Translations under genes and position numbers: made by a program
Shown: piece after piece, positions 7,085 to 13,437 of the stretch
Numbering within the stretch: position 1 is the first letter of the stretch
How the letters are laid out: each line of letters opens with the position of its first letter
The notes under the pieces: model-generated
What the model saw: only the letters and a program-made list of their open reading frames with translations
Told to the model about the DNA's origin: nothing
Database searches by the model: none
Assembly (NCBI GenBank): GCA_964562405.1
Contig: CAZLTC010000068.1
Location: 1-13,437, forward strand
Direction of reading: 5' to 3'
From: WJLY01 sp964562405
Lineage (GTDB): Bacteria > Joyebacterota > Joyebacteria > Joyebacterales > Joyebacteraceae
DNA: 13,437 nucleotides

Positions 7085-7936
7085 CTATCGAACGACGTGG
7101 CGCGCGTACTTCCTCGATAGGAGCCGCGCGGCGGTGCTTATCAGAAGTATCGCGATAGTCAGTATGAGCGCGGACGCGTAGGCCCGCTCCTGAACCTCAG
7201 GGACCGGGGTGCCAAGCTGGAAGAAGATCGCGAGCGGCAGCGTCGCCGCCGGCTCAAGGAGCGAGGTCGGGATGCGGTCGGTGAACCCGGCCGTGAAGAT
7301 GACCGACGCGGCGTCTCCCATGCCCCGACCGAACGCGATGAGGAAAGCCGTGACCATGCCCGGAAGGGCCTGCCTCACGAGCACCTTGGTCGCCGCCTCG
7401 AGTCTCGTCGTGCCCAGCGCGTATGAGGCGTCGAGAAGCTCCCGAGGCACCATCTTCACGACCTCGTCCATGGTGCGGCTCATGATGGGCAGCACGAGCA
7501 GCGAGACGGCCACGATACCTCCCAGGAGCGACGCGCGCACTCCGAGGAACAGCATCAGAGTGAAGCCGAAGACGCCGTACACGATCGACGGAACACCCCA
7601 TAGGACGTCGAACGAGAACCTCGTGAACGAAGCAAGCCGGGACGTGCGCTTGGCGTAGACGTTCATGTAGATGACGATCGGCACGCTGACGAGCAGCGCC
7701 AGAACGGAGGCTCCTCCGGCGAGGTAGAGCGAGCCGATGATCGCGTTCAGCACGCCGCCCTCCTTCCCGAGGTAGAACCCGCCCTTCGGAGTCTGGGTGA
7801 TCATGGCGAGGTCCAGGGCAGGCGCGCCCTTCATCACGATCGTCGCAATGATGAGCACAAGCCCGCCGAGTATGACCGCGGCCGACGCGACCATCAGCGT
7901 CTTGAAGAGAGTTTCCTCCGTCCTTCGCATGTTCAT
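7085..7936 (-). CDS. pstA: Phosphate ABC transporter permease (PstA)
   Basis: This is a 283-residue inner-membrane permease subunit that pairs with PstC. About six hydrophobic segments are visible: near residues 11-35, 60-85, 105-125, 130-150, 190-215 and 250-275. The BPD_transp_1 coupling (EAA) loop reads DASYALGTTRLEAATKVLV followed by ALPGMVTAFLIAFGRGMGDA. Many PstA/PstC proteins have G-E at the GRxxGE position; here it is GD. The frame opens from a GTG at 7960, but the ATG at 7936 with GGTGG about 8 nt upstream gives a more natural N-terminus (MNMRRTEE); an ATG at 7930 is also possible. It lies 45 nt after pstC and 65 nt before pstB. Its last codons are part of a 19-bp direct repeat. Confidence 0.93.
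   Translation of the reverse strand: MNMRRTEETLFKTLMVASAAVILGGLVLIIATIVMKGAPALDLAMITQTPKGGFYLGKEGGVLNAIIGSLYLAGGASVLALLVSVPIVIYMNVYAKRTSRLASFTRFSFDVLWGVPSIVYGVFGFTLMLFLGVRASLLGGIVAVSLLVLPIMSRTMDEVVKMVPRELLDASYALGTTRLEAATKVLVRQALPGMVTAFLIAFGRGMGDAASVIFTAGFTDRIPTSLLEPAATLPLAIFFQLGTPVPEVQERAYASALILTIAILLISTAARLLSRKYARHVVR
7094..7112. repeat. 19-bp direct repeat, copy 2 (3' end of pstA)
   Basis: This copy encodes part of the C-terminal end of PstA (KYARHV). It is perfectly identical to 7036-7054, and flanking bases differ on both sides. The coding copy is presumably the original. Confidence 0.85.
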
Positions 7937-7981
7937 CGTCTCACCACCTGGCGTTTGCACGCGAGCAGAGCCGCGTCACCG

Positions 7982-8866
7982 CTACTGAGTGCTTCTCTCC
8001 ACCCTCACGAGCACGAGTCTCGAGACCACGTTGAACACCAGCACGACCACGAGCAGCACGAGGCACGCGAGCAGGAGCGCGGAATCGTAGAGCGGCACGG
8101 ACATCATCTCGCCGTAGTTGTTCGCGATGAGGGCCGGAAGCGGAAGCGCGGGGTCGAGCACCGAACTTGGCGCTCTCGGCACGTTGCCCACGACCATGAG
8201 CACCGCCATCGTCTCCCCGAAGGCCCGCGAGAGGCCGAGAACGACGGCGGCCACGACGCCCGGCATCGACTTCCTGAGAACGACGCTCTTCGCGACCTGC
8301 CATCTGGTCGCGCCCACGGCCAGGGATGCATGCCGCATCTCCGACGGAACGGTGCCGAACACCTCGAGGCAGACGTGCATGATGACCGGAATGATCATGA
8401 CCGCAAGAACGATGCCGCCGGACAGAACGCTGTACCCCGTTGAGAAGCTGCCGAAGACGGGCGCGACGTGATCCTTCACGAAAGGGACAACGACCAGGAC
8501 GCCCCAGACCCCGTACACCACGGACGGGATGCCCGCGAGCACATCGATCAGCGGCTTGGACCACTCGCGCACGATCCTGTGCGCGTACTCGGACAGGTAG
8601 AGCGCGGAGAGGAGCGAGAGGGGGACGGCTACGATGATGGCGACACCCGTCACCCAGAGCGTGCCCGCTATGAAGGGAAAGAGCCCGAAATCTCCTGACA
8701 GAGGTCGCCAGACCGAGGAGGTCAAGAGGTCCCAGGCCGGTTGGAGCTGGAGGATCGGGCGCGCTCTCATGTAGAGCCCGAAGATCATGATGAACACGAT
8801 CGACCCGGCGGAGATCGTGAGGAGCCGCATCGCTCGGCCGGCCAGCCTGTCAAGCAGCAGTCTCAT
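7982..8866 (-). CDS. pstC: Phosphate ABC transporter permease (PstC)
   Basis: This 294-residue inner-membrane permease forms the translocation channel with PstA. Its N-terminal helix (LLTISAGSIVFIMIFGLYM, from residue 15) is followed by a periplasmic stretch and five further hydrophobic segments. The motifs AGIPSVVYGVWG (111-122) and the EAA loop EVFGTVPSEMRHASLAVGAT, ending in GLSRAFGETMAVLMVVGN (211-228), are typical of PstC. The start ATG overlaps the pstS stop as ATGA (8863-8866), a sign of translational coupling. The reading frame stays open far upstream, antisense-like, through pstS to 9703, but that stretch is Arg-rich non-native sequence and not an N-terminal domain. Confidence 0.95.
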   Translation of the reverse strand: MRLLLDRLAGRAMRLLTISAGSIVFIMIFGLYMRARPILQLQPAWDLLTSSVWRPLSGDFGLFPFIAGTLWVTGVAIIVAVPLSLLSALYLSEYAHRIVREWSKPLIDVLAGIPSVVYGVWGVLVVVPFVKDHVAPVFGSFSTGYSVLSGGIVLAVMIIPVIMHVCLEVFGTVPSEMRHASLAVGATRWQVAKSVVLRKSMPGVVAAVVLGLSRAFGETMAVLMVVGNVPRAPSSVLDPALPLPALIANNYGEMMSVPLYDSALLLACLVLLVVVLVFNVVSRLVLVRVERSTQ

Positions 8867-9834
8867 CCGCGCAGCTTCTCCAGTTCGTGTGCGAGTTTCT
8901 CCTCGCCCAGACCTATGTAGCCGGCCTCGGGGACGAACCGCTGGCCAGAGGTGAGTACCCACTCCAGGAACGCCAGTACCAGACGGCTCTGTGGCCTGCC
9001 CCTGGACACGAGGTGAAGATCTCTCGCCGGCGGAGAGGGATACGTCCCATCGGCTATGGCTCGAACGATGTCGTCCCGCGTGCCGTAGAAGCTCTCGGAC
9101 TCGTCCACGCTTCCGTCGCCGTTCAGGTCGAGCGGCACTACCGTGATACCGGTGACCGGCCTTCTCGTCGACGCGTCGTAGACGTAGTTGATGTTGTTGA
9201 AGCCTATCCCGAGCGCGTCGCGTCTCACCGCGTCGGCCAGGCCGGGGTCGCCGTACACCCCGATGCCGAGAAGCTCCTCCTGGGTGGCACCCATATAGCC
9301 AGCCCAGGTCTGCGCCGCACCGCAGGCGTCTGAGCGCGTGTAGACCCTGACCGGGCTCGCGTTCTCGCTCCAGACGATCTCTCCCCAGGTCGCGGGTCGA
9401 TCCTCGAGCCATATGCGCCTGCAGACGTCTCTGGTGACACCCCGCGCGAGCAGAGCCCCGAGGACGGGATTCGACTCGCTCACGACGGGAACGACGGCGT
9501 CCTTGGTGACGGAGATCCACCACGCGCCGCGCTCGATCTCGGCCGGGTAGAGCTCGCGCGACACCATGCCGAGGTCGACCATCCCGGCGAGTGCGTCGGC
9601 CATGCCCTTGCCCGCCCCTCCGGCGCCTATGTCGATGCGGACGTCGGGATGGAGCTTCTGAAACTCCTCGGCCCACTTGACGGCCATCGGATAGAGCGCC
9701 CACGCACCGGACAGCGTTATCGTGCCGGAGAGCTTCTCCGGGACTGCCTTCTGCGCCGCCTCATCCGCAGCGCTGAACTCCACCGAACCACACGCCATGA
9801 GGAGCGCCGCCGCGACGACCACACACGTTCTCAT
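8863..9834 (-). CDS. pstS: PstS-like oxyanion (phosphate) binding lipoprotein
   Basis: This 323-residue periplasmic substrate-binding protein delivers the anion to PstCA. It begins with a lipoprotein signal peptide, MRTCVVVAAALLMAC, with lipobox LMAC and lipidated C15. The PBP_like_2 fold is recognisable from SGAWALYPMAVKWAEEFQ (from residue 42), GAGGAGKGMADAL (70-82), VDLGMVSRE (86-94) and SPPARDL (267-273). Several Ser/Thr ligands of E. coli PstS are not evident: its GATF, SSGG and SGT segments correspond to WALY, GAGG and CGA here. An EF-hand-like loop (DLNGDGSVDESE) lies at 236-247. The ATG at 9834 has GGAGG 9 nt upstream; the ATG at 9882 (16 residues longer, also with GGAGG) is the main alternative. 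Phosphate is the likely ligand from operon context, but another oxyanion is possible. Confidence 0.88.
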   Translation of the reverse strand: MRTCVVVAAALLMACGSVEFSAADEAAQKAVPEKLSGTITLSGAWALYPMAVKWAEEFQKLHPDVRIDIGAGGAGKGMADALAGMVDLGMVSRELYPAEIERGAWWISVTKDAVVPVVSESNPVLGALLARGVTRDVCRRIWLEDRPATWGEIVWSENASPVRVYTRSDACGAAQTWAGYMGATQEELLGIGVYGDPGLADAVRRDALGIGFNNINYVYDASTRRPVTGITVVPLDLNGDGSVDESESFYGTRDDIVRAIADGTYPSPPARDLHLVSRGRPQSRLVLAFLEWVLTSGQRFVPEAGYIGLGEEKLAHELEKLRG

Positions 9835-9938
9835 CGTCTCTTGCCTCCCGACTGCTGCTGCGATTCGCTCACGCCTGTTCATCGGTTTCGTGCCTCCGGA
9901 CCGCGCCCGCGCTCCGCAAGCGGACGAGCGCCGTGCGG

Positions 9939-10592
9939 TCAGAACGAGTAGGCCAGCGTCCCGCCCGCGACGGGAACGCCAGACCACGATCCATCCTTCT
10001 TCCTGCTTTCATACATGTAGTAAACGTCCGCGCCCAATCCCCCGGGCAGCGCGATGCCCATGCCCGCGCACGTGCGGTTCTTGTTCAGCTCGTCCGCCTC
10101 GAGATCGTAGAACGGTTCGACCGCCACGTACGGCCTGACGGGCACCGCGGAGATACCGGCGATGGAGAGCTTCAGCCGGTTCCTGTATCGCGCGCTCGTC
10201 TCGTCTCCGACGGTCCTCAGCTCGAGCCTGTTCCTGTCGGAGAAGCTGAGCGGGCCGTGAGACCACCTCACTGTCGCATTCACGTGGGGCCTGTACTCGA
10301 CCAGCCAGCCGTCGCCTCGGCGCTGGTTGACGTGGGCGTAGTAGGCGCCGAGGGTCAGATGTGCGTTCACGCTGTGATCGAAGCCGAGTTCAACCAGCGA
10401 GAAGTAGAGACTCTCCCCCGCGTCGTCGCTCCTGAACGAGGTCGAGCACTTGAAGGTCGTTCCTTCGCCGACGACGCCGCTCACCGACGTTCCGCTCCAG
10501 ATCTCCCACTCGGCCGGCGCCGGAGAAGCCGCGAACCACAACGCGGCCGCGAGTGCGCCACACAACAACGAAGTCCTTCTCGTCCTCCTCAT
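9939..10592 (-). CDS. DUF2490 family outer-membrane beta-barrel protein
   Basis: This 217-residue protein has an Arg-rich signal peptide (cleavage probable after SPAPA, residue 27) and mature sequence with alternating hydrophobic/polar strands ending in a C-terminal Phe (GGTLAYSF), as expected for BAM-assembled barrels. The segment EYRPHVNATVRWSHGPLSFS followed by DRNRLELR and YRNRLKL matches the DUF2490 family. Members are predicted small barrels of unknown function. The ATG start has GGGGAGG 5 nt upstream. It is the first gene after the shared Rrf2-type operator and lies 104 nt before pstS, so it is probably transcribed with the pst genes. A role in passing the transported anion through the outer membrane is a guess from position only. 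Confidence 0.85.
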   Translation of the reverse strand: MRRTRRTSLLCGALAAALWFAASPAPAEWEIWSGTSVSGVVGEGTTFKCSTSFRSDDAGESLYFSLVELGFDHSVNAHLTLGAYYAHVNQRRGDGWLVEYRPHVNATVRWSHGPLSFSDRNRLELRTVGDETSARYRNRLKLSIAGISAVPVRPYVAVEPFYDLEADELNKNRTCAGMGIALPGGLGADVYYMYESRKKDGSWSGVPVAGGTLAYSF

Positions 10593-10618
10593 GTCAGCCT
10601 CCCCGTGGAGTCATGCCG

Positions 10619-10647
10619 ATTGTATCTATCCCTATAGACTTAGTCGA
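10619..10647 (-). promoter_or_regulatory. Probable promoter of the DUF2490-pst operon
   Basis: The minus strand reads TCGACT (10642-10647; 4 of 6 to -35), a 17-nt spacer and TACAAT (10619-10624; 5 of 6 to -10). The start site would lie about 20 nt before the DUF2490 start codon. The -35 box is overlapped by the GACTWAGTC operator. An overlapping alternative on the same strand is TTGCCT with a 16-nt spacer to TATAGG. Confidence 0.5.
10635..10646 (-). promoter_or_regulatory. Putative Rrf2-family operator at the DUF2490-pst promoter
   Basis: The minus strand carries CGACTAAGTCTA, identical to the plus strand at 11158-11169 upstream of the rrf2 gene. Its core GACTAAGTC (10637-10645) is a perfect palindrome around the central base, as expected for a dimeric regulator. 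A second half-site (AGTCGACT) overlaps it on one side. It covers the -35 region, which would suit repression. The binding protein is inferred to be the adjacent Rrf2 regulator. Confidence 0.5.
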
Positions 10648-10656
10648 CTTTGAGGC

Positions 10657-10683
10657 AAAAAGAGAGAGGCACCCTGGTCTCTC
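10657..10683 (-). terminator. Intrinsic terminator of the rrf2 gene
   Basis: On the minus strand GAGAGA (10678-10683) pairs with TCTCTC (10662-10667) across a 10-nt loop, followed directly by TTTTT (10657-10661). The stem begins within the rrf2 stop codon. The stem is short, so termination may be partial. It separates rrf2 from the promoter of the next operon, which starts right after the T-run. Confidence 0.45.
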
Positions 10684-11125
10684 ACCCCCGCGCCGCCGAA
10701 TGAGTGGACACGCCCGACGTCCTCTCACATATGTCTGCCACCGTGACGTTCTCCAGGACCCCGGCTATCGCGTCGCGCACGTCCTTCATGACCTTGTAGA
10801 GACCGCAGCCCGCCTGCTCGGGGCACTTCACGTGCGCGAGCTGGCTCACACAGCTGAGAGGTGCGAGAGGCCCGTCTATGATGCGCACGACCTGCGCCAC
10901 GGTCACATCTTCCGGCCTCTTGATGAGCCTGTATCCGCCCCCCACCCCCCTTGTGCTCTCGACCAGCCCGGCACGCTTGAGCTCCAGGAGGATCTGCTCA
11001 AGGAACTTCTTCGGGATGCGCTCGCGTTCGGCGATCTCCCGTATCTGGATCGGCCCGGCTCCGTACTCCAAACCGAGCACGATCATGGCCCTGAGCGCGT
11101 ACTCACCCTTCCGGGACAGCTTCAT
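10682..11125 (-). CDS. Rrf2 family transcriptional regulator, IscR-like cysteine cluster
   Basis: This 147-residue DNA-binding protein begins MKLSRKGEYALRAMIVLG, the standard Rrf2 N-terminus. A winged helix-turn-helix spans about 1-75, with IREIAERERIPKKFLEQIL (from residue 28) as the HTH and the wing motif TRGVGGGYRL (58-67). Cysteines C92, C101 and C107 (spacing C-x8-C-x5-C) fall where IscR has its [2Fe-2S] ligands (C92, C98, C104), so Fe-S or redox sensing is likely. The frame opens at an ATG at 11146, but the ATG at 11125 matches the family start and has GGAG about 10 nt upstream. It may repress its own gene and the DUF2490-pst operon through the shared operator. The specific signal is unknown; IscR, NsrR, RsrR and CymR are other members of the family. 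Confidence 0.92.
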   Translation of the reverse strand: MKLSRKGEYALRAMIVLGLEYGAGPIQIREIAERERIPKKFLEQILLELKRAGLVESTRGVGGGYRLIKRPEDVTVAQVVRIIDGPLAPLSCVSQLAHVKCPEQAGCGLYKVMKDVRDAIAGVLENVTVADICERTSGVSTHSAARG

Positions 11126-11157
11126 GCAGGAACCGCTCCAATCCATAGTATCACTAC

Positions 11158-11169
11158 CGACTAAGTCTA
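11158..11169 (+). promoter_or_regulatory. Putative autoregulatory Rrf2-family operator
   Basis: The plus strand reads CGACTAAGTCTA, the same 12 bp found in reverse orientation at 10635-10646. The palindromic core GACTAAGTC (11159-11167) sits at the predicted transcription start of rrf2, immediately downstream of its -10 box, a placement expected to block transcription initiation. Confidence 0.5.
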
Positions 11170-11198
11170 GTATACCACGGAGGTCGCTTCCGCGTCAA
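11169..11198 (-). promoter_or_regulatory. Promoter of the rrf2 regulator gene
   Basis: The minus strand has TTGACG (11193-11198; 5 of 6) and TATACT (11169-11174; 5 of 6) with an 18-nt spacer. Transcription would begin near 11162, inside the palindromic operator, about 36 nt before the preferred start codon. This is the best sigma-70-like promoter in the window. The remaining gap to 11411 shows only a 5-bp inverted repeat, GCATG/CATGC (11307-11321), and no convincing plus-strand promoter. Confidence 0.65.
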
Positions 11199-11411
11199 GA
11201 GGGTTCTTGCGCGACGCTCTCGGGCCGCCCTCCGCCCTGCTGCGGACCGGTCAGCGCAGGGTCCCGGTCCCGGTCTCAACTCAGGACGGACGGTGGCACG
11301 GGATGTGCATGACATACATGCCAGACTGGGCACACAGGCGGGAATATGGGGCCTCCTGCCACCCGAACGCGAGCGAACTGAACTCTCCCCGGCCGACGAG
11401 GCCGTCCGGGG

Positions 11412-12890
11412 ATGCCTGCCGCCGCCCTCACACCGCCGGTCCCCGGAACGGGAATAACGAGCTTGCTCCGACTCATTATCCAGACCGTGCTCGTCACGGC
11501 GCTACTGGTGGCCGGCCCTCTCCCTGGTCTGGCCGTGACGCGCGACGGGACCATCGAGTACTTCGACGGCGGTGCCCTGCGTTCGAACGCGATGCTGTCG
11601 CTCGGATTCCTCTACGGCGCGGGCGCGCGACCGGACGGTCTCGGCGCTCCGGTCTCGACCCTTCACTCCGGCATTGGCGCCGTCTCGGCCAACCCCGCGG
11701 GCCTCGCCTATATCGGCGGCGGTGGCCTCATGATCGACGCGCTTCCTCCCATCGGCGTATCGGTTTCCGACATCGCCGACCTGGAGGAGAGAGCGGCGCG
11801 CGCCATCGACGACGCGCTCGAGGATGTAGCAGCCTACGGGATGCGTCCCAACTACCCGGAGCTGGACGCACAGGTGGGGCAGCAGGCGGGGCTCGTCTCC
11901 GGCGCTATCGCCGTTCGCGTCGGCCGAGTCGTGCTCGGCGCGTCCGTCGACGAGCCGTTGGTGCTGGAGCTGGAGCTGGTCGAGAACGGCATCGAGGCGT
12001 TCGCGGGCGGAGTCAAGAACGACAGCGGGAGCGAGGTCGACATCGACATGCGGGGTTTCGCGGACGCCGCCTGCGACCTGGCCTTCAGGGTAGACCGAAC
12101 CACCGCCGCCCTCGCCGCCGACGTCGGCAACGGGGTCGGGCTGGGAGTCTCAGTCAGCCGGTACTACGCGAGAGCCTCGGTAAGCGGGGTCCTCCGCGGG
12201 GACGGCATCGTCAACTACGGAGGGCAGGAGTACTCCTTCAACGACGACGCCGACCCCTGGGAGAACCAGCTCGGGGGGTCGCTCGACGGTTCCTACGACG
12301 GTGACGGACTTGGATGGACAGTGGGCGCGAGCTATCGCGGCCTCGCGTGGGTCACGCTCGACGCGGTTTACTCGAGACAGCCCGAGCTCTCTCTCGAAGG
12401 CAGGTTGGTCACCGTCGAGAGCATGCCACCGGCGGTGACCGATGACGGGGTCGACGTGGATCTCGTGACCGCGTCCCAACCCACGCTCACGGAGACCGAG
12501 GTCACCGTCGAGGACGACGGCGTGACGCTCCGGCTTCCTTCTTACGCCGGCATCGCCGCTACGTTCGACGTGGCGGGCGTCAGCGCAACGCTCGAGTACA
12601 GGATGTATTCCGGGAGCATCGGGTTCGAGCACGAGGATTACTCGGAGGGGGTCGCGCTGTCGCACGGGCTCGGTCTCGAGCTCTGGTACAAGGGTCTCAG
12701 GATCGGAGGTGGCGTCATCACCGGGAAGCTCGTCGGAGAGTCCGCCGCCGACGCGAATTCGGACAACGTCCTCATTCCGCTGGCGAATCTCGGCATGGGG
12801 TTCGAGCTGGGAGAGCAAGCCGGAGTGGACCTCCTCGTGCTTGCGATACCGCTCCAGGTTGCGAGGCTCTCGTTCACGTACGAGTTCTAA
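11412..12890 (+). CDS. FadL/PorV-like outer-membrane beta-barrel protein
   Basis: This 492-residue protein has an N-terminal signal (LLRLIIQTVLVTALLVAGPL, from residue 18) and a C-terminal beta-signal ending in Phe (ARLSFTYEF). After the signal, GIGAVSANPAGLAYIGGGG (87-105) resembles the NPAGLA block at the start of OmpP1/FadL and PorV-type barrels. The rest alternates amphipathic strands with acidic turns, for example LPSYAGIAATFDVAGVSATL (375-394). An acidic, Thr/Val-rich stretch (335-372) probably forms a large external loop. The ATG at 11412 lacks a clear ribosome-binding site; a TTG at 11463 (MLRLIIQTV...) would give a compact signal peptide and may be the true start. FadL-type proteins import hydrophobic compounds and PorV helps type IX secretion; which applies here cannot be told. 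It is divergent from rrf2. Confidence 0.82.
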   Translation: MPAAALTPPVPGTGITSLLRLIIQTVLVTALLVAGPLPGLAVTRDGTIEYFDGGALRSNAMLSLGFLYGAGARPDGLGAPVSTLHSGIGAVSANPAGLAYIGGGGLMIDALPPIGVSVSDIADLEERAARAIDDALEDVAAYGMRPNYPELDAQVGQQAGLVSGAIAVRVGRVVLGASVDEPLVLELELVENGIEAFAGGVKNDSGSEVDIDMRGFADAACDLAFRVDRTTAALAADVGNGVGLGVSVSRYYARASVSGVLRGDGIVNYGGQEYSFNDDADPWENQLGGSLDGSYDGDGLGWTVGASYRGLAWVTLDAVYSRQPELSLEGRLVTVESMPPAVTDDGVDVDLVTASQPTLTETEVTVEDDGVTLRLPSYAGIAATFDVAGVSATLEYRMYSGSIGFEHEDYSEGVALSHGLGLELWYKGLRIGGGVITGKLVGESAADANSDNVLIPLANLGMGFELGEQAGVDLLVLAIPLQVARLSFTYEF

Positions 12891-12923
12891 CGATCAGGTC
12901 ACCGTCGAACACGGGGAGCACAA

Positions 12924-13437
12924 GTGCGATCATCTCGAACCAGAAAGTCAGGCCCCCGGGTCGCCACGCGTCGTCCCCGACGGACGTCTCTGACAGGGTC
13001 GCGACGCGCGCATGTAGCCGGAGGAGCGCGCTTGCTGGCGGTGGCGCTTGCGATCCTGCTTCTTGCGGGGACAGCATCGGCGTCCATCACACTCCTCAGC
13101 TACCCGCAGGACATGATCGCGCTCACCGACATGGCGACCGTGTCCTGGCAGGAGCAGGTGCGCTGCTACATCGCCTACGGCCCCGCCCCCGGCGTCTACA
13201 GCTCTCGCACTATCACCGAGGCAGTCGGAGAACTCACGTTCTTCCCTTGCAACGAGGGCTTGCTGCCTGGCGTCCACTTCTGCGTCGTTCGGGATGCGGC
13301 GACCGGTGAGAGCTCGGAGGAGTTCCAGATCGTCGTCGAGTCGCCGCTGTTCCCCGAACCGACCGCGCCGGCGAACGGCACATCCGTCAACGCGACCACC
13401 ACCACGCTCGAGTGGGACCCGGTCGACCGCGTCCCCT
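12924..13437 (+). CDS. Secreted FnIII-like domain protein, 3' end beyond window
   Basis: This open frame runs off the window edge (171 codons seen). A hydrophobic signal core (LLAVALAILLLAGTASA, residues 37-53) precedes a first beta-sandwich-like region (about 55-140, with TVSW and YIAYGP strands and cysteines C81, C109 and C120). A second region then starts with the FnIII-like pattern TAPANGTSVNATTTTLEWDP (147-166). Two starts compete. GTG at 12924 has GGGGAG 5 nt upstream but gives an n-region with 11 Arg in 36 residues. TTG at 13032 has GGAGGA 6 nt upstream but a signal with no positive charge. It begins 33 nt after the barrel gene in the same frame and orientation, so co-transcription is likely. 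Function is unknown; an extracellular adhesion or structural protein is plausible. Confidence 0.7.
   Translation, partial: MRSSRTRKSGPRVATRRPRRTSLTGSRRAHVAGGARLLAVALAILLLAGTASASITLLSYPQDMIALTDMATVSWQEQVRCYIAYGPAPGVYSSRTITEAVGELTFFPCNEGLLPGVHFCVVRDAATGESSEEFQIVVESPLFPEPTAPANGTSVNATTTTLEWDPVDRVP

Noticed and set aside
8867..9703. Upstream extension of the pstC frame by 279 codons, looking like an N-terminal fusion domain
   Set aside because: The extension overlaps pstS in another frame and is Arg/Gly-rich without domain features; the ATGA overlap at 8863-8866 marks the true pstC start.
9835..9938. Search for a Pho box or separate promoter upstream of pstS
   Set aside because: No CTGTCAT-like direct repeats and no credible -35/-10 pair were found in the 104-nt gap.
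11207..12304. A 365-codon plus-strand open frame overlapping the barrel gene
   Set aside because: Its sequence is an Arg-rich out-of-frame reading; the other frame has a signal peptide, barrel strands and a terminal Phe.

Overview
The window is a GC-rich piece of bacterial chromosome, densely packed and almost entirely transcribed from the minus strand up to about position 11,150. After that, two genes run on the plus strand. The organism is a Gram-negative (diderm) bacterium: the window encodes at least two predicted outer-membrane beta-barrels, a lipoprotein and the lipid II flippase MurJ. The FadL/PorV-like barrel followed by a secreted FnIII-type protein would suit an uncultured FCB-type lineage, but that placement is inference and no marker here settles it.

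Layout. (1) Positions 1-229 hold a tRNA-Phe(GAA) and tRNA-Thr(CGT) pair on the minus strand behind a recognisable sigma-70-type promoter; tRNA-Thr is cut by the window edge. (2) Positions 304-6194 hold, in transcription order, murJ, serA, a type-2 trpB and galE. murJ and serA are 8 nt apart and probably translationally coupled. SerA leads to serine, which is the co-substrate of TrpB, so their adjacency makes metabolic sense. (3) Positions 6199-10647 hold a phosphate-type ABC transporter (pstS, pstC, pstA, pstB) preceded by a DUF2490 outer-membrane protein gene. A strong hairpin ends the cluster, and a TTGACA box just beyond it may start murJ transcription. No phoU or phoB/phoR lies in the window. 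(4) Positions 10682-11198 hold an Rrf2-family regulator with three cysteines arranged much as in IscR. (5) Positions 11412-13437 (plus strand) hold an outer-membrane beta-barrel gene and the 5' part of a secreted FnIII-like protein gene. The 265-nt gap between the regulator and the barrel gene contains the regulator's promoter and operator; I see no convincing promoter for the plus-strand genes in it.

The most interesting signal is regulatory. An identical 12-bp element built around the palindrome GACTWAGTC overlaps both the start region of the rrf2 gene and the promoter of the DUF2490-pst cluster. This suggests an autoregulated, probably Fe-S or redox-sensing Rrf2 protein that controls an outer-membrane protein plus an oxyanion importer. 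The binding protein of that importer lacks several residues that bind phosphate in E. coli PstS and carries an EF-hand-like loop. A perfect 19-bp direct repeat spans the pstA 3' end and the pstA-pstB gap.
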